From an uncultured Phycisphaerales bacterium (GTDB lineage: Bacteria; Planctomycetota; Phycisphaerae; Tepidisphaerales; Tepidisphaeraceae), in assembly GCA_903871935.1 (NCBI GenBank), contig CAIQIQ010000084.1, forward strand, positions 1 through 64,000: a DNA stretch of 64,000 bases, written 5' to 3'. The translations under genes were made by a program, and so were the position numbers. The notes below the pieces were generated by a model that saw only the letters and a list, made by a program, of their open reading frames with translations, was not told the origin of the DNA and made no database searches. This document shows, piece by piece, positions 1 through 9,577 of the stretch; the first letter of the stretch is position 1, and each line of letters opens with the position of its first letter.

Positions 1-247
1 CATCCTTGGCGGGGTGCTGCCCAGTGCAGCCGGGACTTTTGCCGACGGGACGGATATCGGCACCCTATCGGCGCGATAGCTCCGTGAGAAACCTGGGGCC
101 GGTAGCTTGCCTGCGCGGCAGGCTATCGGCCCCGAGTGCATGCGCGCAGTGCGTAGATAGCCCAGTTCAGTTGCTGACCCAACGCCGCACCTCCGGGCGA
201 TGGATTGTCACGGAGGATGGCCGTCACGTGCGTTGCAGGTAAACTGG

Positions 248-1090
248 ATGACCAACATGCGACGGTTCAAGCATTTTTTCGCGGTGCCGCCACTTGAGAC
301 GCGGCGGTTGACGATTCGTGGGATCGGGGTACAGGAGGCCATGCCGGCGTGTGTGGTCGACCGGCCCCGAGGTACCGGCGACTACCTGTTGATGTACTTC
401 CATGACTCGGTCTGGGCGGCGTGCGCAGAACTGCCGACGCCCCAGCCGGCAGGGACGCTGATGATCTGGTCGCCATCGCGGTGGCAGTATTACGGAGACC
501 GCGACAAGCCCTTCAGCCATAGCTGGATGCACTGCGATGGGGTGATAATCCGATCGTTGCTAAAAGAGACGGGAGTGCCGGTGGATACGCCGGTGCAGCT
601 GGCTGATGCGTCAATCATCGAGCGGCATCTTCTGGATATCTACGATGAACTGACACGGCAATCACGGCCGGATGCGATGATCGTACGGAACCTGCTGGAC
701 AACATGTGCCGGCAGATAGCCAGAGCGTTGCGGGAATCGGGCAAAGAGCGGCCGATTCCGGAGTCCATGCTGGCGGTGCGGCACCTGCTGGAGTCGGAAT
801 ACGAGCAGTTACTGCCACTATCGGACCTGGCAGAACGGGCGGGGCTGAGCGTTTCCCATTTCAACGAGTTGTTCCATCGCTATTTCGGGGCCACTGCCCA
901 CGAGTATCTGCGGCGGCACCGGATGCATCAGGCAGCGTACCTGCTCCGGGACCGGAATACCGCCGTGAAGGAGGTGGCCCGGCGCGTCGGATACACGAAC
1001 GCTTCCTCGTTTTCGGAACTATTCAAGCAGCACTTTGGCGTTACCCCTACGGCCTTCCGGAAGCAGGAACCCGACGTCGTGACCGTCTGA
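248..1090 (+). CDS. AraC-family transcriptional regulator
   Basis: A 280-residue protein with the classic AraC layout. The first ~160 residues form a probable cupin-like ligand-sensing domain, and the C-terminal ~100 residues carry two helix-turn-helix units (LSDLAERAGLSVSHFNELF, then VKEVARRVGYTNASSFSELF) ending in GVTPTAFRK, which is the family signature. By family knowledge it would bind DNA as a regulator responding to a small molecule, often a sugar or its derivative. The ligand is not readable from sequence. An ATG at 248 was chosen over an in-frame ATG at 200 because the extra N-terminal residues look non-protein-like; the ATG at 257 is also possible. No target operon is obvious, and the next gene downstream is unrelated. 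Confidence 0.9.
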   Translation: MTNMRRFKHFFAVPPLETRRLTIRGIGVQEAMPACVVDRPRGTGDYLLMYFHDSVWAACAELPTPQPAGTLMIWSPSRWQYYGDRDKPFSHSWMHCDGVIIRSLLKETGVPVDTPVQLADASIIERHLLDIYDELTRQSRPDAMIVRNLLDNMCRQIARALRESGKERPIPESMLAVRHLLESEYEQLLPLSDLAERAGLSVSHFNELFHRYFGATAHEYLRRHRMHQAAYLLRDRNTAVKEVARRVGYTNASSFSELFKQHFGVTPTAFRKQEPDVVTV

Positions 1091-1449
1091 GATGTCCGGA
1101 TATAGACGTTGTTAGATAGAAGAGTGACCGCAAGGAGAATATCTGTGAGCAGGGCTAAACAGCCGCATGTCATTGTCAGACAAGAAATTGACTTGCACCC
1201 CGCCGATGGTATCGTGAACCACGAAAGGATGGATTGTTGCCCGGCGAACCCGGGTCTCTGATCGGGAGTTTGTTGGCGAGGCCGTCGGCTTTGGAAGATT
1301 TGTGATTCAAAGCGAGGGTTGCATGGACCATGCTGGGCGGCTGAAGGGCCGCTGAGTATGGCTGCAAAGACGATTTCGCTTGCGAATGAGCTGCAGCAGC
1401 CGGGAATTAAGGCACTTCGGGGTTTTCGCTGCGGTGCCAGGAAGTACGG
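1091..1449. other. gene-free interval, nothing recognised
   Basis: About 360 bases between the AraC-type gene and the acetyltransferase-like gene. The open frames here (for example 1319-1642) are low-complexity shadows. I see no RNA gene, clear terminator or repeat. It presumably holds the promoter of the downstream gene. Confidence 0.5.
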
Positions 1450-2616
1450 ATGGTTCGAGGCTTTGTCGATATGGGAAGTGCATCCGCCGCGAGTCCGGTC
1501 GCGGCAGGACCTCTTGTGCGCCTGCAGACGGGCGCCGCCATTCGGATGGACAGTGTATTGGCCATGCGAGCGGCGTGGCGTGCTTTGGCCGATCGTAGCG
1601 AGTTGCCTACGACGCAATTCGAGTGGGCGGTCGCAGCAATGAACCAGGTGGGCTCTAAGATTCAGGCCCATGTGGGGTATGTCACAGACGGTGGATCAAT
1701 GCGGGCAATTCTCCCGCTCTTGATCAAGCGCCGCTTGGGGATCGATCACCTGCATTTCATGTCGCCCGGCATCACCATGCCGATTGACATCGTGCACACC
1801 GATCGGGCATCTTTGGAACAACTTTTGCGAGCGACGATTCGGCTGGGACGACCGATTGTGCTGCAGAATCTCCTTGAAGAATCGATGGCGGCGGTACTGC
1901 TGAAGGAAATGGCCAGCGAGCGCCGTGCCATGATCACTATCGAGAACGCGGAGCCCGTCACCTACCTGCCGATCGCTGATTATCAGTTGCAGGACAAGTT
2001 TCAGAGTGCCGCCCGGGTCTCGATCCTGGCGACGTCATATGGTCTCTCCGGCGGGCCCAACGATGTGATCTTCCAGTGCGTGTCGCCATCGCTGGAACAG
2101 GTGATGCAACTCTTCCATGAATCGATGCAACTGCAGGCGGCGCCGGCAGCCGAGCCGGCCGCCCGGAAGAAACGGCGGGCTTCGCGCGAACTGGATACCT
2201 TTGAGTTTCTCAGGACGTATGCATACCAGTGTGCCCATCGCGGTGAAGTGCGGTTTTCGTGCCTGCGCATCGGCGGGCGGCTGCTGGCGGTGCAGATGTT
2301 CCTGGTGCGCAAACAGACGGCATGGCTGCTGACGTCAGCGCATCTGGATCGTTTCCGCGGTACGACGCTGGATACTCTGCTGATGGCGGAGACAATCCGG
2401 AAGATGCAGGCGGACAAGATCCAGAAGCTTGTGGCGCCCTCGAGTGAGAGCGTGCGTGAGGTGGGGCAGTGCCGGGAGATGTCCTGCGTAGATATCAGGA
2501 TCTATCCGTGGAGTTCGCGCTCGCTTATGGCGAGGATGATGGGCGCTGCCGGCAACGCATCACGCCGGCTGCTGAGCCGGCCCAGCCCTGAGCCCCCCAT
2601 CCCTGATGCTTCCTGA
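1450..2616 (+). CDS. GNAT/FemAB-like (CelD/BioF2-type) acyltransferase
   Basis: A 388-residue protein that fits the CelD/BioF2-like GNAT superfamily. It has an N-terminal half with a conserved-looking strand set (HVGYVTDGGSMRAILPLLIK), then a C-terminal half with RFSCLRIGGRLLAVQMFLV, WLLTSAHLDRF and DTLLMAETIRKMQ, which is typical of the acyl-CoA-binding fold. Relatives modify polysaccharides or cell-envelope precursors; the substrate here is unknown. A charged Ala/Arg-rich linker around residues 225-245 separates the halves. The start at 1450 is preceded by AGGAAG. The gene ends 8 bases before the converging ACT-domain gene. Family assignment is from motif appearance only. Confidence 0.55.
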   Translation: MVRGFVDMGSASAASPVAAGPLVRLQTGAAIRMDSVLAMRAAWRALADRSELPTTQFEWAVAAMNQVGSKIQAHVGYVTDGGSMRAILPLLIKRRLGIDHLHFMSPGITMPIDIVHTDRASLEQLLRATIRLGRPIVLQNLLEESMAAVLLKEMASERRAMITIENAEPVTYLPIADYQLQDKFQSAARVSILATSYGLSGGPNDVIFQCVSPSLEQVMQLFHESMQLQAAPAAEPAARKKRRASRELDTFEFLRTYAYQCAHRGEVRFSCLRIGGRLLAVQMFLVRKQTAWLLTSAHLDRFRGTTLDTLLMAETIRKMQADKIQKLVAPSSESVREVGQCREMSCVDIRIYPWSSRSLMARMMGAAGNASRRLLSRPSPEPPIPDAS

Positions 2617-2624
2617 CCCCTGGC

Positions 2625-3152
2625 CTACATGCTGGCAAGCTGCCAGTCGATGTTGAGCTGGTCACACAACTCCGTCAGTTTCTGCCGCAAGCGGCTCAAC
2701 GGGACATCGCTGGGCACGGAGATAGCCATCTCGATTTCAAAAATCGGTGCGCCGGTGTAAGGAGCGGCGGCCAGGCTGGTCTGCATGCTCTCGATGTTCA
2801 CATCGCAAGAGCGAAGGAGATGCGCCACGCGATGGACGAGGCCCGCCTGATCGAGCGAGGAGGCGGTCAACCGGTAAGGTACCGCGGGACGCGCCGAAGC
2901 TTGCGGTTGGTCGGCGGGCCGGATCTCAATGTGCAGGCCGCTGTGGCGGATCAGGGCGGGCAATGCCGCCTGCATCTTGCGCGATGAATCGTGAGGCACA
3001 TGCACCAGCAGCATCATTGCGAACTGGCCGTGCAGGTTGGCCATGCGGCTGCCTTCAATGTTGCCGCCGTTCTGGAAGACGAATTGTGACACCTCATCAA
3101 CCAGCCCGGGACGGTCAGCGCCGATAGCGGTCAGGACGGCATAATCGCTCAT
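2625..3152 (-). CDS. ACT-domain protein, GcvR-like
   Basis: A 175-residue cytoplasmic protein made of two tandem ACT domains (about residues 4-80 and 90-170). The first opens with YAVLTAIGADRPGLVDEVS and the second with YRLTASSLDQAGLVHRVA, both matching the ligand-binding start of ACT domains. The arrangement matches the GcvR (glycine-cleavage regulator) type, in which amino-acid binding modulates a partner, but glycine cleavage genes are not in this window. The start at 3152 is fixed by GGAGG seven bases upstream; a longer open frame to 3554 is out-of-frame read-through of the nitroreductase. It lies 10 bases behind the nitroreductase gene and is probably co-transcribed. Confidence 0.85.
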   Translation of the reverse strand: MSDYAVLTAIGADRPGLVDEVSQFVFQNGGNIEGSRMANLHGQFAMMLLVHVPHDSSRKMQAALPALIRHSGLHIEIRPADQPQASARPAVPYRLTASSLDQAGLVHRVAHLLRSCDVNIESMQTSLAAAPYTGAPIFEIEMAISVPSDVPLSRLRQKLTELCDQLNIDWQLASM

Positions 3153-3162
3153 GATTCCTCCA

Positions 3163-3657
3163 TCAGAATCGCTCCCAGTGGGCGACCTGTTCCAGTGGCC
3201 GGCGCTGCGACTGCTCGCCAGGCGCTGCCGGGTATCCGATCGCCAGCATGGCGATAAGTTTGTAACCAGAAGGAACGCCCAGCCGCTGCAGGATCTCGGG
3301 CGCGTACGACTTCTTGTCTCCGGCGATCCAGCACGATGCCAGCCCCAGGGCATAGCTGGCAAGCAGAATGTTCTCGGCCGCAGCGCAGCCATCTTCAAGG
3401 TAGTACTTGGTGTCGCGGGCGATGACGACCACGCAGGCACCCGCCTGGCTGAGGAACTTTCCGTACGTGGTGAGCTCGGCGAGGAAGTCGCGACTGGACT
3501 GCTCGGTGAGGACAACAAACTCGACAGGTTCCACCTTTCTTCCCGAAGGAGCACGCCGCCCCGCGTCCAAAAGCTGCTCCAGAAGCGGGCGCGGCACGGG
3601 TTTGGGAAGATAGCTTCTACAGCTATAACGAGTGTTGATGCAGGCGATAGCGTCCAT
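3163..3657 (-). CDS. nitroreductase-family FMN oxidoreductase
   Basis: A 164-residue protein of the nitroreductase fold. It has the N-terminal RYSCRSYLPKPV FMN-phosphate-binding arginine cluster, then APSGRKVEPVEFVVL, and C-terminal LASYALGLASCWIAG and LIAMLAIGYP, which are standard positions in the family. Such proteins use FMN and NAD(P)H to reduce nitro compounds, quinones or other acceptors; the substrate is unknown. It is shorter than many members (about 180-220). The ATG at 3657 was preferred to the upstream one at 3705 because the motif begins 12 residues after it. First gene of a two-gene unit with the ACT protein. Confidence 0.85.
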   Translation of the reverse strand: MDAIACINTRYSCRSYLPKPVPRPLLEQLLDAGRRAPSGRKVEPVEFVVLTEQSSRDFLAELTTYGKFLSQAGACVVVIARDTKYYLEDGCAAAENILLASYALGLASCWIAGDKKSYAPEILQRLGVPSGYKLIAMLAIGYPAAPGEQSQRRPLEQVAHWERF

Positions 3658-3770
3658 GGAATACGTAAGGTACCTAGAGGGGCTGGTTATGGGAACGGGT
3701 TGCACAATTGAACCAATCCCGGCAGCCTGCCCAGGCGACGCGGTCCGCAGGGCTACGCGCTCTGGTCTGC

Positions 3771-4577
3771 TCAGACCCGCGCGGGGAAGACCTCATCCGC
3801 CGTGCCTGAGAACATGCGCTCCTGCTGAGCCGCGTCTACGCCAAGTTCGGCAAAGATCTTTCGATCTCCCTCAAGGATCTCTTTCTGGTAGTTCAGGTTT
3901 CCACCGGTCGTGGAGTCCGTACCCCACATGATGTGATCGGCGCCGCCGCAGAAACTCAGGGCGTTTGCGATCGCCTGCTTGCGAATGTGCGGCGGCGTCC
4001 CGGGCGTCAGGTCGATGTAGCTCTGCCAGCCAACCTTCTGGTAGTGGACCGCCGCCTTCATCCGGCCCATCACGGCCAGGCATTCCTCGCACCACGGCCA
4101 GGAGACATGGGCCATGGCAAAGCGAATGTTGGGATACTGCACGAGCTTTTCGAGATACTCGGGATGACAAAAACGGCTACCATCTTCAAATCCATAGAGA
4201 GTGCCGGTGTGAAAGAGGATGCTCGCTTTGAGGGCATCCATCTTCTCCCAGAACGGCTCAAGCCGAGGTTCGTATGCATACCAGTGGTCGGGGATGATCT
4301 TCAGACCGCTGTAACCCATCTCCGTCAAGGCCCGCTCCGCCAGTCTGGCGGCGCCGGGGATCGTGGGATTGATCCACGCCAGCATTCCCAGACGCGCACG
4401 GTCGGCCGATGCAAACTTTTGCAGGGCGCGCATGTTTTCCAGCGTCTTCCCGGCCGAGATCCGCTCCGATTCCGAGAGAATGAGCATCCGCTGGACGCCA
4501 TTGGCATCCATCATCCGCAGCAGACTCGAAGCATCGTCCAACTTACCGACATGAACGTGACAATCGACAATACGCAT
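3771..4577 (-). CDS. amidohydrolase-family (Amidohydro_2) metal-dependent hydrolase
   Basis: A 268-residue TIM-barrel protein beginning with VDCHVHVG, the metal-binding HxH of the amidohydrolase superfamily. Later come FHTGTLYG, FAMAHVSWPW and MWGTDSTTG, which supply the expected further His and Asp ligands. Members hydrolyse or decarboxylate small aromatic or sugar-acid substrates; no specific substrate can be named. It has no signal peptide, so it is cytoplasmic. It reads in the same direction as the nitroreductase/ACT pair but is 113 bases from it, so co-transcription is uncertain. A second, secreted amidohydrolase lies at 51089-52222. Confidence 0.85.
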   Translation of the reverse strand: MRIVDCHVHVGKLDDASSLLRMMDANGVQRMLILSESERISAGKTLENMRALQKFASADRARLGMLAWINPTIPGAARLAERALTEMGYSGLKIIPDHWYAYEPRLEPFWEKMDALKASILFHTGTLYGFEDGSRFCHPEYLEKLVQYPNIRFAMAHVSWPWCEECLAVMGRMKAAVHYQKVGWQSYIDLTPGTPPHIRKQAIANALSFCGGADHIMWGTDSTTGGNLNYQKEILEGDRKIFAELGVDAAQQERMFSGTADEVFPARV

Positions 4578-4718
4578 GATTAACCTTGTTCTAAAAGATG
4601 CGTTCTAAGGGGGTCCCATCGCCACCGACTTGAGTGTAATCCAACCGTCCGGCGATTCCAGCCATCGCCCAACTCTGGACGCACTGTTGCAGCGGTCAGG
4701 ACGCTGCGCTCCCTTGGA

Positions 4719-5315
4719 TCACTGCCCGGCAGCCGCCTTCTGCGTCGTGGGATTGGTACTCGGGGCGGAGTCTCGCACATAGACCGTTTCTTCCGTCCAA
4801 GCGCCTTCATCGCCCGCGTGCTTGATCAGGAAAGCCTGGATCTGCTCTGTCGATGCGCTGATGATAGGATCATGTTCGCTCTTCACCGTTGCTATCTCGT
4901 CCGGATGCGCTGCCAGATTCTCTTTGAACCAGTCCGGCTTCATCACCTTCACCGCCAGTTGCGGGGCGGTTTTTGTCACCCGTATCGCCATATGCACCGG
5001 AATCATTAGCGCCACCTGGGTCCCCGAATTCTCCGACGGCTCGGCCGGCATGACGTCGGCAATCAGCATGTCCCCCACGCGTCCAAAGCGCACGCTGAAT
5101 GTGCCTGGCTCGCTCTTTTCATTCACGAAAACAACCTTATAGCCATCGTCGCTGGCCGAGACCTCAAGGCTCTGTTTGTCGCCCTTGGCGGAAATCCACT
5201 TGCCCTCAACTTCCGGCACCTTCACCGCCTGTTCCGGCTTGATCACCGGTTCCAGGCTCCGAACGCACCCCATAAGCATCAACCCAACCGCCAGCAGACT
5301 CGCGATACGCATCAT
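4719..5315 (-). CDS. small lipoprotein of unknown function
   Basis: A 198-residue protein whose N-terminus, a hydrophobic stretch ending LMLMGCVRS, is a lipoprotein signal with lipobox cysteine, so it should be membrane-anchored and outside the cytoplasm. The mature part (EVEGKWISAKGDKQSLEVSA and on) looks like a beta-rich domain, and the C-terminus is Thr/Ala-rich and probably disordered. I recognise no enzymatic motif. The start at 5315 (tandem ATG ATG) follows AAGGAGCGAGCC; the longer frame to 5378 lacks a ribosome-binding site. Confidence 0.75.
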   Translation of the reverse strand: MMRIASLLAVGLMLMGCVRSLEPVIKPEQAVKVPEVEGKWISAKGDKQSLEVSASDDGYKVVFVNEKSEPGTFSVRFGRVGDMLIADVMPAEPSENSGTQVALMIPVHMAIRVTKTAPQLAVKVMKPDWFKENLAAHPDEIATVKSEHDPIISASTEQIQAFLIKHAGDEGAWTEETVYVRDSAPSTNPTTQKAAAGQ

Positions 5316-5558
5316 GGCTCGCTCCTTCGGAATCACCACCATCACTATACCACAAAACATGATCGCTGATCTGCTCAAGATTGCACTGCCCGCGTCCGTT
5401 CACCACGGACTACCTGTGGCTATACCGGCTCCGCCGCGAGGGGGTCTGCGGGTCGATGAGCTTTTGCTGATGGAAGTGCACAGCGCTGGCTCGGCTCTGT
5501 TACTTTTCGCGTCACCGTATCAAGTCCTTCAACTGGCTGAACGGTTGAGCCATCGACC

Positions 5559-6443
5559 TTAATAGGCGATGGACGGATACCACACGCCAAGCGGTTCTTC
5601 GTACGGCCCCAGCGCCATGAGATGCAGGCATCGCACGGTCCGCCCGCCGGCCTTGAGTAACGCCCGGAACAGCGCCCCATTCCGCGATGGGCAAAGGATC
5701 GATGCCATCGCCGTTGCCAGATTGCCCGGCCGCTGCGCGTGGGCTGCCTGTAACGTCGCCAGCAGATCCTCATTCGTCTCCGCCACGCCATGCCCCAGGA
5801 AGCCGGGGATCGCGTACGCGATTACCCGTCCCTCCCGCTCGCGGAGATATACCGGCATGTCATGCTCCGCGCCCTGGGCGATGTGCCCCGCAAGCTCATT
5901 CCGTCGCGATACGCGATAGACCCGCCGACACAGCTCGTCGAGCGGATCCAGATCAGCCATCGTCGCCGGTCGGGCAGTCACATCCTTCGCTCCAGTTGCC
6001 GGAAGCTTCACCAGTGCCAGTGGCTCCTTCACAGCAAACCCCAGAGAGGTGTACAGCGACAATGATGTCGTATTGACCGCATCCTGCACCAGCCGCACCT
6101 GCGGCCCATGGTGGCCCAGGGCATGCTCGATGACATCTTTCATCAGCGCCCGGCCGATGCCGTTGGCCTGTGTTGCCGGGCAGACGGTGATCGGCCCGAC
6201 CCCGGCGACCGGATCGGACATCTGCAGAAAGTTCGACCCCACCAGCTTCCCATCCACATTCGCTGCCACGCCATAGACGTCCGGCCGGCCCAGCATCATC
6301 CGCAGCAGCCCCTGAGCCGTGGCCGCATCTGGGAAATCCGACTCCAGTCCAAACCGGGCAAAGAAGCGTCCAAACGCCGTATAGCAGATCTCACCCAGAA
6401 CATCCGCATCTTCCGGCCGGGGCCGGACCAGTTCCATTGCCAT
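5559..6443 (-). CDS. tandem GNAT-family N-acetyltransferase
   Basis: A 294-residue protein with two GNAT-like halves. The first (about residues 5-145) has VRPRPEDADVLGEI, the acetyl-CoA-binding motif region TVCPATQANGIGRALM, and LYTSLGFAVKEPL. The second (about 150-290) begins TARPATMADLDPL and is more degenerate. Such two-domain GNATs usually keep one active site; the acceptor is unknown. No signal peptide. The start could be Met1 (6443) or Met3 (6437). It is transcribed away from the gene at 6768, and the 320-base gap between them carries a large palindrome. Confidence 0.85.
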   Translation of the reverse strand: MAMELVRPRPEDADVLGEICYTAFGRFFARFGLESDFPDAATAQGLLRMMLGRPDVYGVAANVDGKLVGSNFLQMSDPVAGVGPITVCPATQANGIGRALMKDVIEHALGHHGPQVRLVQDAVNTTSLSLYTSLGFAVKEPLALVKLPATGAKDVTARPATMADLDPLDELCRRVYRVSRRNELAGHIAQGAEHDMPVYLREREGRVIAYAIPGFLGHGVAETNEDLLATLQAAHAQRPGNLATAMASILCPSRNGALFRALLKAGGRTVRCLHLMALGPYEEPLGVWYPSIAY

Positions 6444-6573
6444 GCGAATCCTCTTCCTTGATACGATCCTAGACGCGGCCCATCAGAATGGGCAACTCGC
6501 ACATTCCAGCAAGTGTCATGGGGGCATGAATAGTTGGAAACCGACCACGTCCCCGTATCTGCCTTTCAGCTTG

Positions 6574-6640
6574 TGCTAGGCTCTGTCTGAGAAATCGACA
6601 CCCATCGTGGGGGTGTCGATTTCTCAGACAGAGCCTGGCA
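6574..6640. repeat. long near-perfect palindrome between divergent genes
   Basis: The arms 6578-6603 and 6611-6636 are perfect reverse complements of 26 bases (arm begins AGGCTCTGTCTGAGAAATCG) with a 7-base loop at 6604-6610. Three of the next four outer pairs also match, giving about 30 bp per arm. It lies where two genes diverge, so it is not a terminator for either. It could be a solo palindromic mobile element, a fused pair of insertion-sequence ends, or an operator. No flanking target-site duplication is clear. Confidence 0.9.
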
Positions 6641-6767
6641 GTATACCGCGGAAGCATGATCCCCGACCTGCCCATGTCGCATTGCTCATGTGCATTGACC
6701 AATACCATGCCTGGCCATGTCGCCCGCGCTGCGGTAGGCTGCTGTGGTATCAGCAAAGGGAAGCTAT

Positions 6768-7901
6768 ATGCCAAACAGGATCAGACTCATGTCGGCCGCC
6801 TGTATCCTGGTCGCGATGATGGGTACGGGATGTGCTTCAGAAGGAGGAAAGTCCATGACAGCAGCAACTGCGCAATCGACGGCGCAAACAAGCAAGCCGG
6901 TCGGATTGAAAGAGGATAATGGACGTGTGTGGCTTGAGGGCGTCGAGGGATTCAGCTTCGCCCAGAAGGTGTGCTCAACGCTGGCCGTGCAGGCTGAGGT
7001 CATGCGCGTCAGCGGCGAGAAAACGACCTATGAGGATCTGGTGGGCGGCAGCGGGCTGGCATTTCGCGTCCAGATGTACAAGTCCGGCATGTGTCCCAGT
7101 GCGCCGCACGCGATGGTGGGATATCGCTGCGTGAGCGATGCGTTCCGGCCGACGGCGTTTAGGGTGTACTGGCTCAGTGACCTCAAGGCCGAAGACCCCG
7201 AGACGGCCGGGAAGATCAAAGCGGCACGTGATGCGGTTGTGGCCAGTATCAGGGCCGGTGTACCGGTGATTGGCTCGTCCGAAGAGGATGGACTGATCGT
7301 CGGTTACCAGAAGGGTGGCCAGGAATGGCTGATGCTCCACCCGATGCGCGACGGCGGCCACAAGGTCTATGTGGAGGCAGGCCTTCCCTGGTGCATCGCC
7401 GTAGCGGATGGGCGGCAGGCGAGCGTGCTGTCAAACCGCGATACCGTGCTGGCGGCCATGAAACAGGCCGTTGCCATGTGGGATGTGGATTCGGAGAAGT
7501 ATTACGTAGGCAAGAAGGCATGGCAGGAGTGGATCGACCGCCTTAGCTCAATGAGCGAACATCCTGATTGGGTGAAGAATGATCAGATGGGCAATGCGTG
7601 GATGTACGATTCGCTGGTGGCGCATCGGCGCAACGCGGTGAGTTACCTGCGAAGGTACGCCGCTCAATTGGACACATCGACGGCCGACCACATGCGCAAA
7701 GCCGCTGACCTGTACGAGCGTGAGGTGAAGGATGTGCTGCTTGGCCAAGATCAGCTTCCAATGACTGTTGCTCCTTATCCAGGGGACAAGACCCCTTGGA
7801 CGCAAGATCTGCGCGACGACCAGGTCAAGCGCATGCGCCAGGCCATGGCGCTGGATGGTCAGGCGGTGCAGGAACTGCAACTGGCTCTAAGTCAGAAGTG
7901 A
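6768..7901 (+). CDS. lipoprotein with BtrH/peptidase-C39-like fold (putative)
   Basis: A 377-residue protein that begins with a lipoprotein signal (SAACILVAMMGTGCAS). It then has a domain reminiscent of the BtrH-N/C39-like cysteine-peptidase fold: EGVEGFSFAQKVCSTLAVQAEVMR, a YEDLVGGSGLAFRVQMY segment, then GVPVIGSSEEDGLIVGYQKGG. A C-terminal helical region (about residues 225-375) follows. The potentially catalytic Cys lies in KVCSTL, but I cannot confirm a full catalytic set. The ATG at 6768 was chosen because the signal begins there; GGGAAG precedes it. Function unknown. Confidence 0.65.
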   Translation: MPNRIRLMSAACILVAMMGTGCASEGGKSMTAATAQSTAQTSKPVGLKEDNGRVWLEGVEGFSFAQKVCSTLAVQAEVMRVSGEKTTYEDLVGGSGLAFRVQMYKSGMCPSAPHAMVGYRCVSDAFRPTAFRVYWLSDLKAEDPETAGKIKAARDAVVASIRAGVPVIGSSEEDGLIVGYQKGGQEWLMLHPMRDGGHKVYVEAGLPWCIAVADGRQASVLSNRDTVLAAMKQAVAMWDVDSEKYYVGKKAWQEWIDRLSSMSEHPDWVKNDQMGNAWMYDSLVAHRRNAVSYLRRYAAQLDTSTADHMRKAADLYEREVKDVLLGQDQLPMTVAPYPGDKTPWTQDLRDDQVKRMRQAMALDGQAVQELQLALSQK

Positions 7902-7939
7902 CTTGGTGGTCGGTCTGTGAAACGTGGTTCGAACGGGCT

Positions 7940-9010
7940 CTATTCGTAACTTCCGAGCTTCTTCGCCAGTTCCACCGTCCTGCGGAATGTCTCCAGCGAT
8001 ACCGCGCTGGGGACCGAGTGATCGGAAGAGCAGATATAGCCGCCGTTCTGCTTCAGAACGGGGATCAGCCGGCGCATCTCCGCCTCAAACTTGTCGAACT
8101 CGTGCCAGATGGCCGCGTTCAAGCCGCCATGCAGGACCAGCTTGTCGCCGTATTGCTTCTTGAGGGCCAGCGGGTCCATGCCTGCTTTCACCTCAAGAGG
8201 ATTGAGGCAGTCAATCCCAATCTCCACGAAGTCAGGAACAAAGGGCATGACATTGCCGCAGGAATGCAGGCGGGCATAGATCCCCTTTGAGTGCGCCCAG
8301 TCCACCGCCCGCTTCATCACCGGCTTCAGGAGCTCTCGGTACATATCCGCCGACATGAACTGATGGTGCTTGAATCCCAGGTCATCCGGCCAGTTGATGG
8401 CGTCAAACGTATAGCCCGCTTCCCACATCATGTCGAAGACGGCGATATTGAGGTCGAGGAAGGTGTTGAACATGTCCACGCACCATTCCGGGTCTTCAAC
8501 CAGGGCCATGAGCATGCGCTCGGTGCCGATGGTCCAGGAGTGGGTCACATCAAAGCCAAACCAGAAGTAGCCCTCAAGCCATGCGCCCTTTTCCCGCCAG
8601 GTCTTGTAGTTGGCCTTGAGGTGATCCCAGTTGACACGCGAGCGGTTGAGCGTCATGCGCTTCTTGGCAGCTCGCCATGTGTCCGGGTCCGTTATGGTGA
8701 AATTGAGGAACTCCGGCACGCCGCCGGCCGACTTCCAGTTCTTGATCGTGGCGCCCCACTCGGTGGTGTGCACGCGGTATTCGTCGGTCTCTTCGATTAC
8801 CTTCGTCGGATACTGCGGGCTGGCGTCGGTGAAGATGTAGACGTGGGGATCGGTACCGAAATACTCCTGCCAGTCCGCATTTTCCGGCATTCCCTCTTTC
8901 TTCCACCGCGTCAGTGTGGCATTCCACGGGCCATCCGTGATCGGCACCCGGTCGGCCAGTTGATGCCGGTACATTCGCAAGTAACGCTCGTGTGGTGTCA
9001 TCTTTGCCAT
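7940..9010 (-). CDS. uroporphyrinogen-decarboxylase-family (UroD/MtaA-like) protein
   Basis: A 356-residue TIM-barrel protein of the URO-D superfamily: [21 protein letters not shown] near the start, then [44 protein letters not shown] and LHGGLNA. The HSCGN and GG segments are shared with corrinoid-dependent methyltransferases of the MtaA/CmuA type, but in this bacterial family many members are uncharacterised. True heme-pathway HemE has a different N-terminal signature, so I do not call it hemE. The start at 9010 was chosen over 9022; both are possible. A distant paralogue lies at 47226-48386. Confidence 0.75.
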   Translation of the reverse strand: MAKMTPHERYLRMYRHQLADRVPITDGPWNATLTRWKKEGMPENADWQEYFGTDPHVYIFTDASPQYPTKVIEETDEYRVHTTEWGATIKNWKSAGGVPEFLNFTITDPDTWRAAKKRMTLNRSRVNWDHLKANYKTWREKGAWLEGYFWFGFDVTHSWTIGTERMLMALVEDPEWCVDMFNTFLDLNIAVFDMMWEAGYTFDAINWPDDLGFKHHQFMSADMYRELLKPVMKRAVDWAHSKGIYARLHSCGNVMPFVPDFVEIGIDCLNPLEVKAGMDPLALKKQYGDKLVLHGGLNAAIWHEFDKFEAEMRRLIPVLKQNGGYICSSDHSVPSAVSLETFRRTVELAKKLGSYE

Positions 9011-9248
9011 GTTGGTATCCAAAATTCGAGCCGCCCGAGCTCATGAATCGGCCGGAAGGTATTTTAACCATCCCCTGAAGACAAGAGCGCCCCCTTCCCT
9101 GGCGCGCTCCAAGGCGCCTCCCTTGTATTCCTGGCCGCCCGATGTACATTATCCGCCCCTTCCTGCCCGATGTGGGTGGGAGTATATACGGCTAGACCGG
9201 TCTCTGGCATGCAAACGCTGCTGGGGGCCAGGTGACTGGAGAGATTTT

Positions 9249-9515
9249 ATGATTTCGCCCGAGAACAAGTCTCAGATCGTTACCGACTACAAGATCCACG
9301 AGAAGGACAGCGGCTCACCCGAAGTGCAGATCGCCCTGTTGACCAAGCGGATCACCGAACTGACCGACCACCTGCGGACCCACCAGAAGGACCACTCCTC
9401 GCGTCGGGGCCTGTTGAGGATGGTCAGCAAGCGTAACAGCCTGCTGAAGTACCTGACCCGCGAAGATCGCAATCGTTATCTGAAGCTGATCGGCCGGCTG
9501 GGTCTGCGTAAGTAA
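9249..9515 (+). CDS. rpsO: 30S ribosomal protein S15
   Basis: An 88-residue protein matching ribosomal protein S15 throughout: [46 protein letters not shown] and [14 protein letters not shown]15 binds 16S rRNA early in small-subunit assembly and often represses its own translation. The start at 9249 is preceded by GGAGAG and gives the normal family length (88-89); the longer upstream frame is not S15-like. It stands alone with its own strong terminator. In many bacteria pnp follows rpsO, but not here. Confidence 0.97.
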   Translation: MISPENKSQIVTDYKIHEKDSGSPEVQIALLTKRITELTDHLRTHQKDHSSRRGLLRMVSKRNSLLKYLTREDRNRYLKLIGRLGLRK

Positions 9516-9537
9516 AGCACGACAACTTGTCATCAAG

Positions 9538-9577
9538 AAGAGCCGCATTCCTTGTAAGGATGCGGCTCTTTCGTTTT
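9538..9577 (+). terminator. Rho-independent terminator of rpsO
   Basis: An 11-bp perfect stem (9538-9548 with 9560-9570, AAGAGCCGCAT and its complement), an apical extension TCCTTG/TAAGG, then TCGTTTT. It lies 22 bases after the rpsO stop codon. Confidence 0.93.

Noticed and set aside
3153..3554. N-terminal extension of the ACT-domain protein
   Set aside because: The extra residues are an out-of-frame reading of the nitroreductase gene, and a GGAGG site marks the start at 3152.
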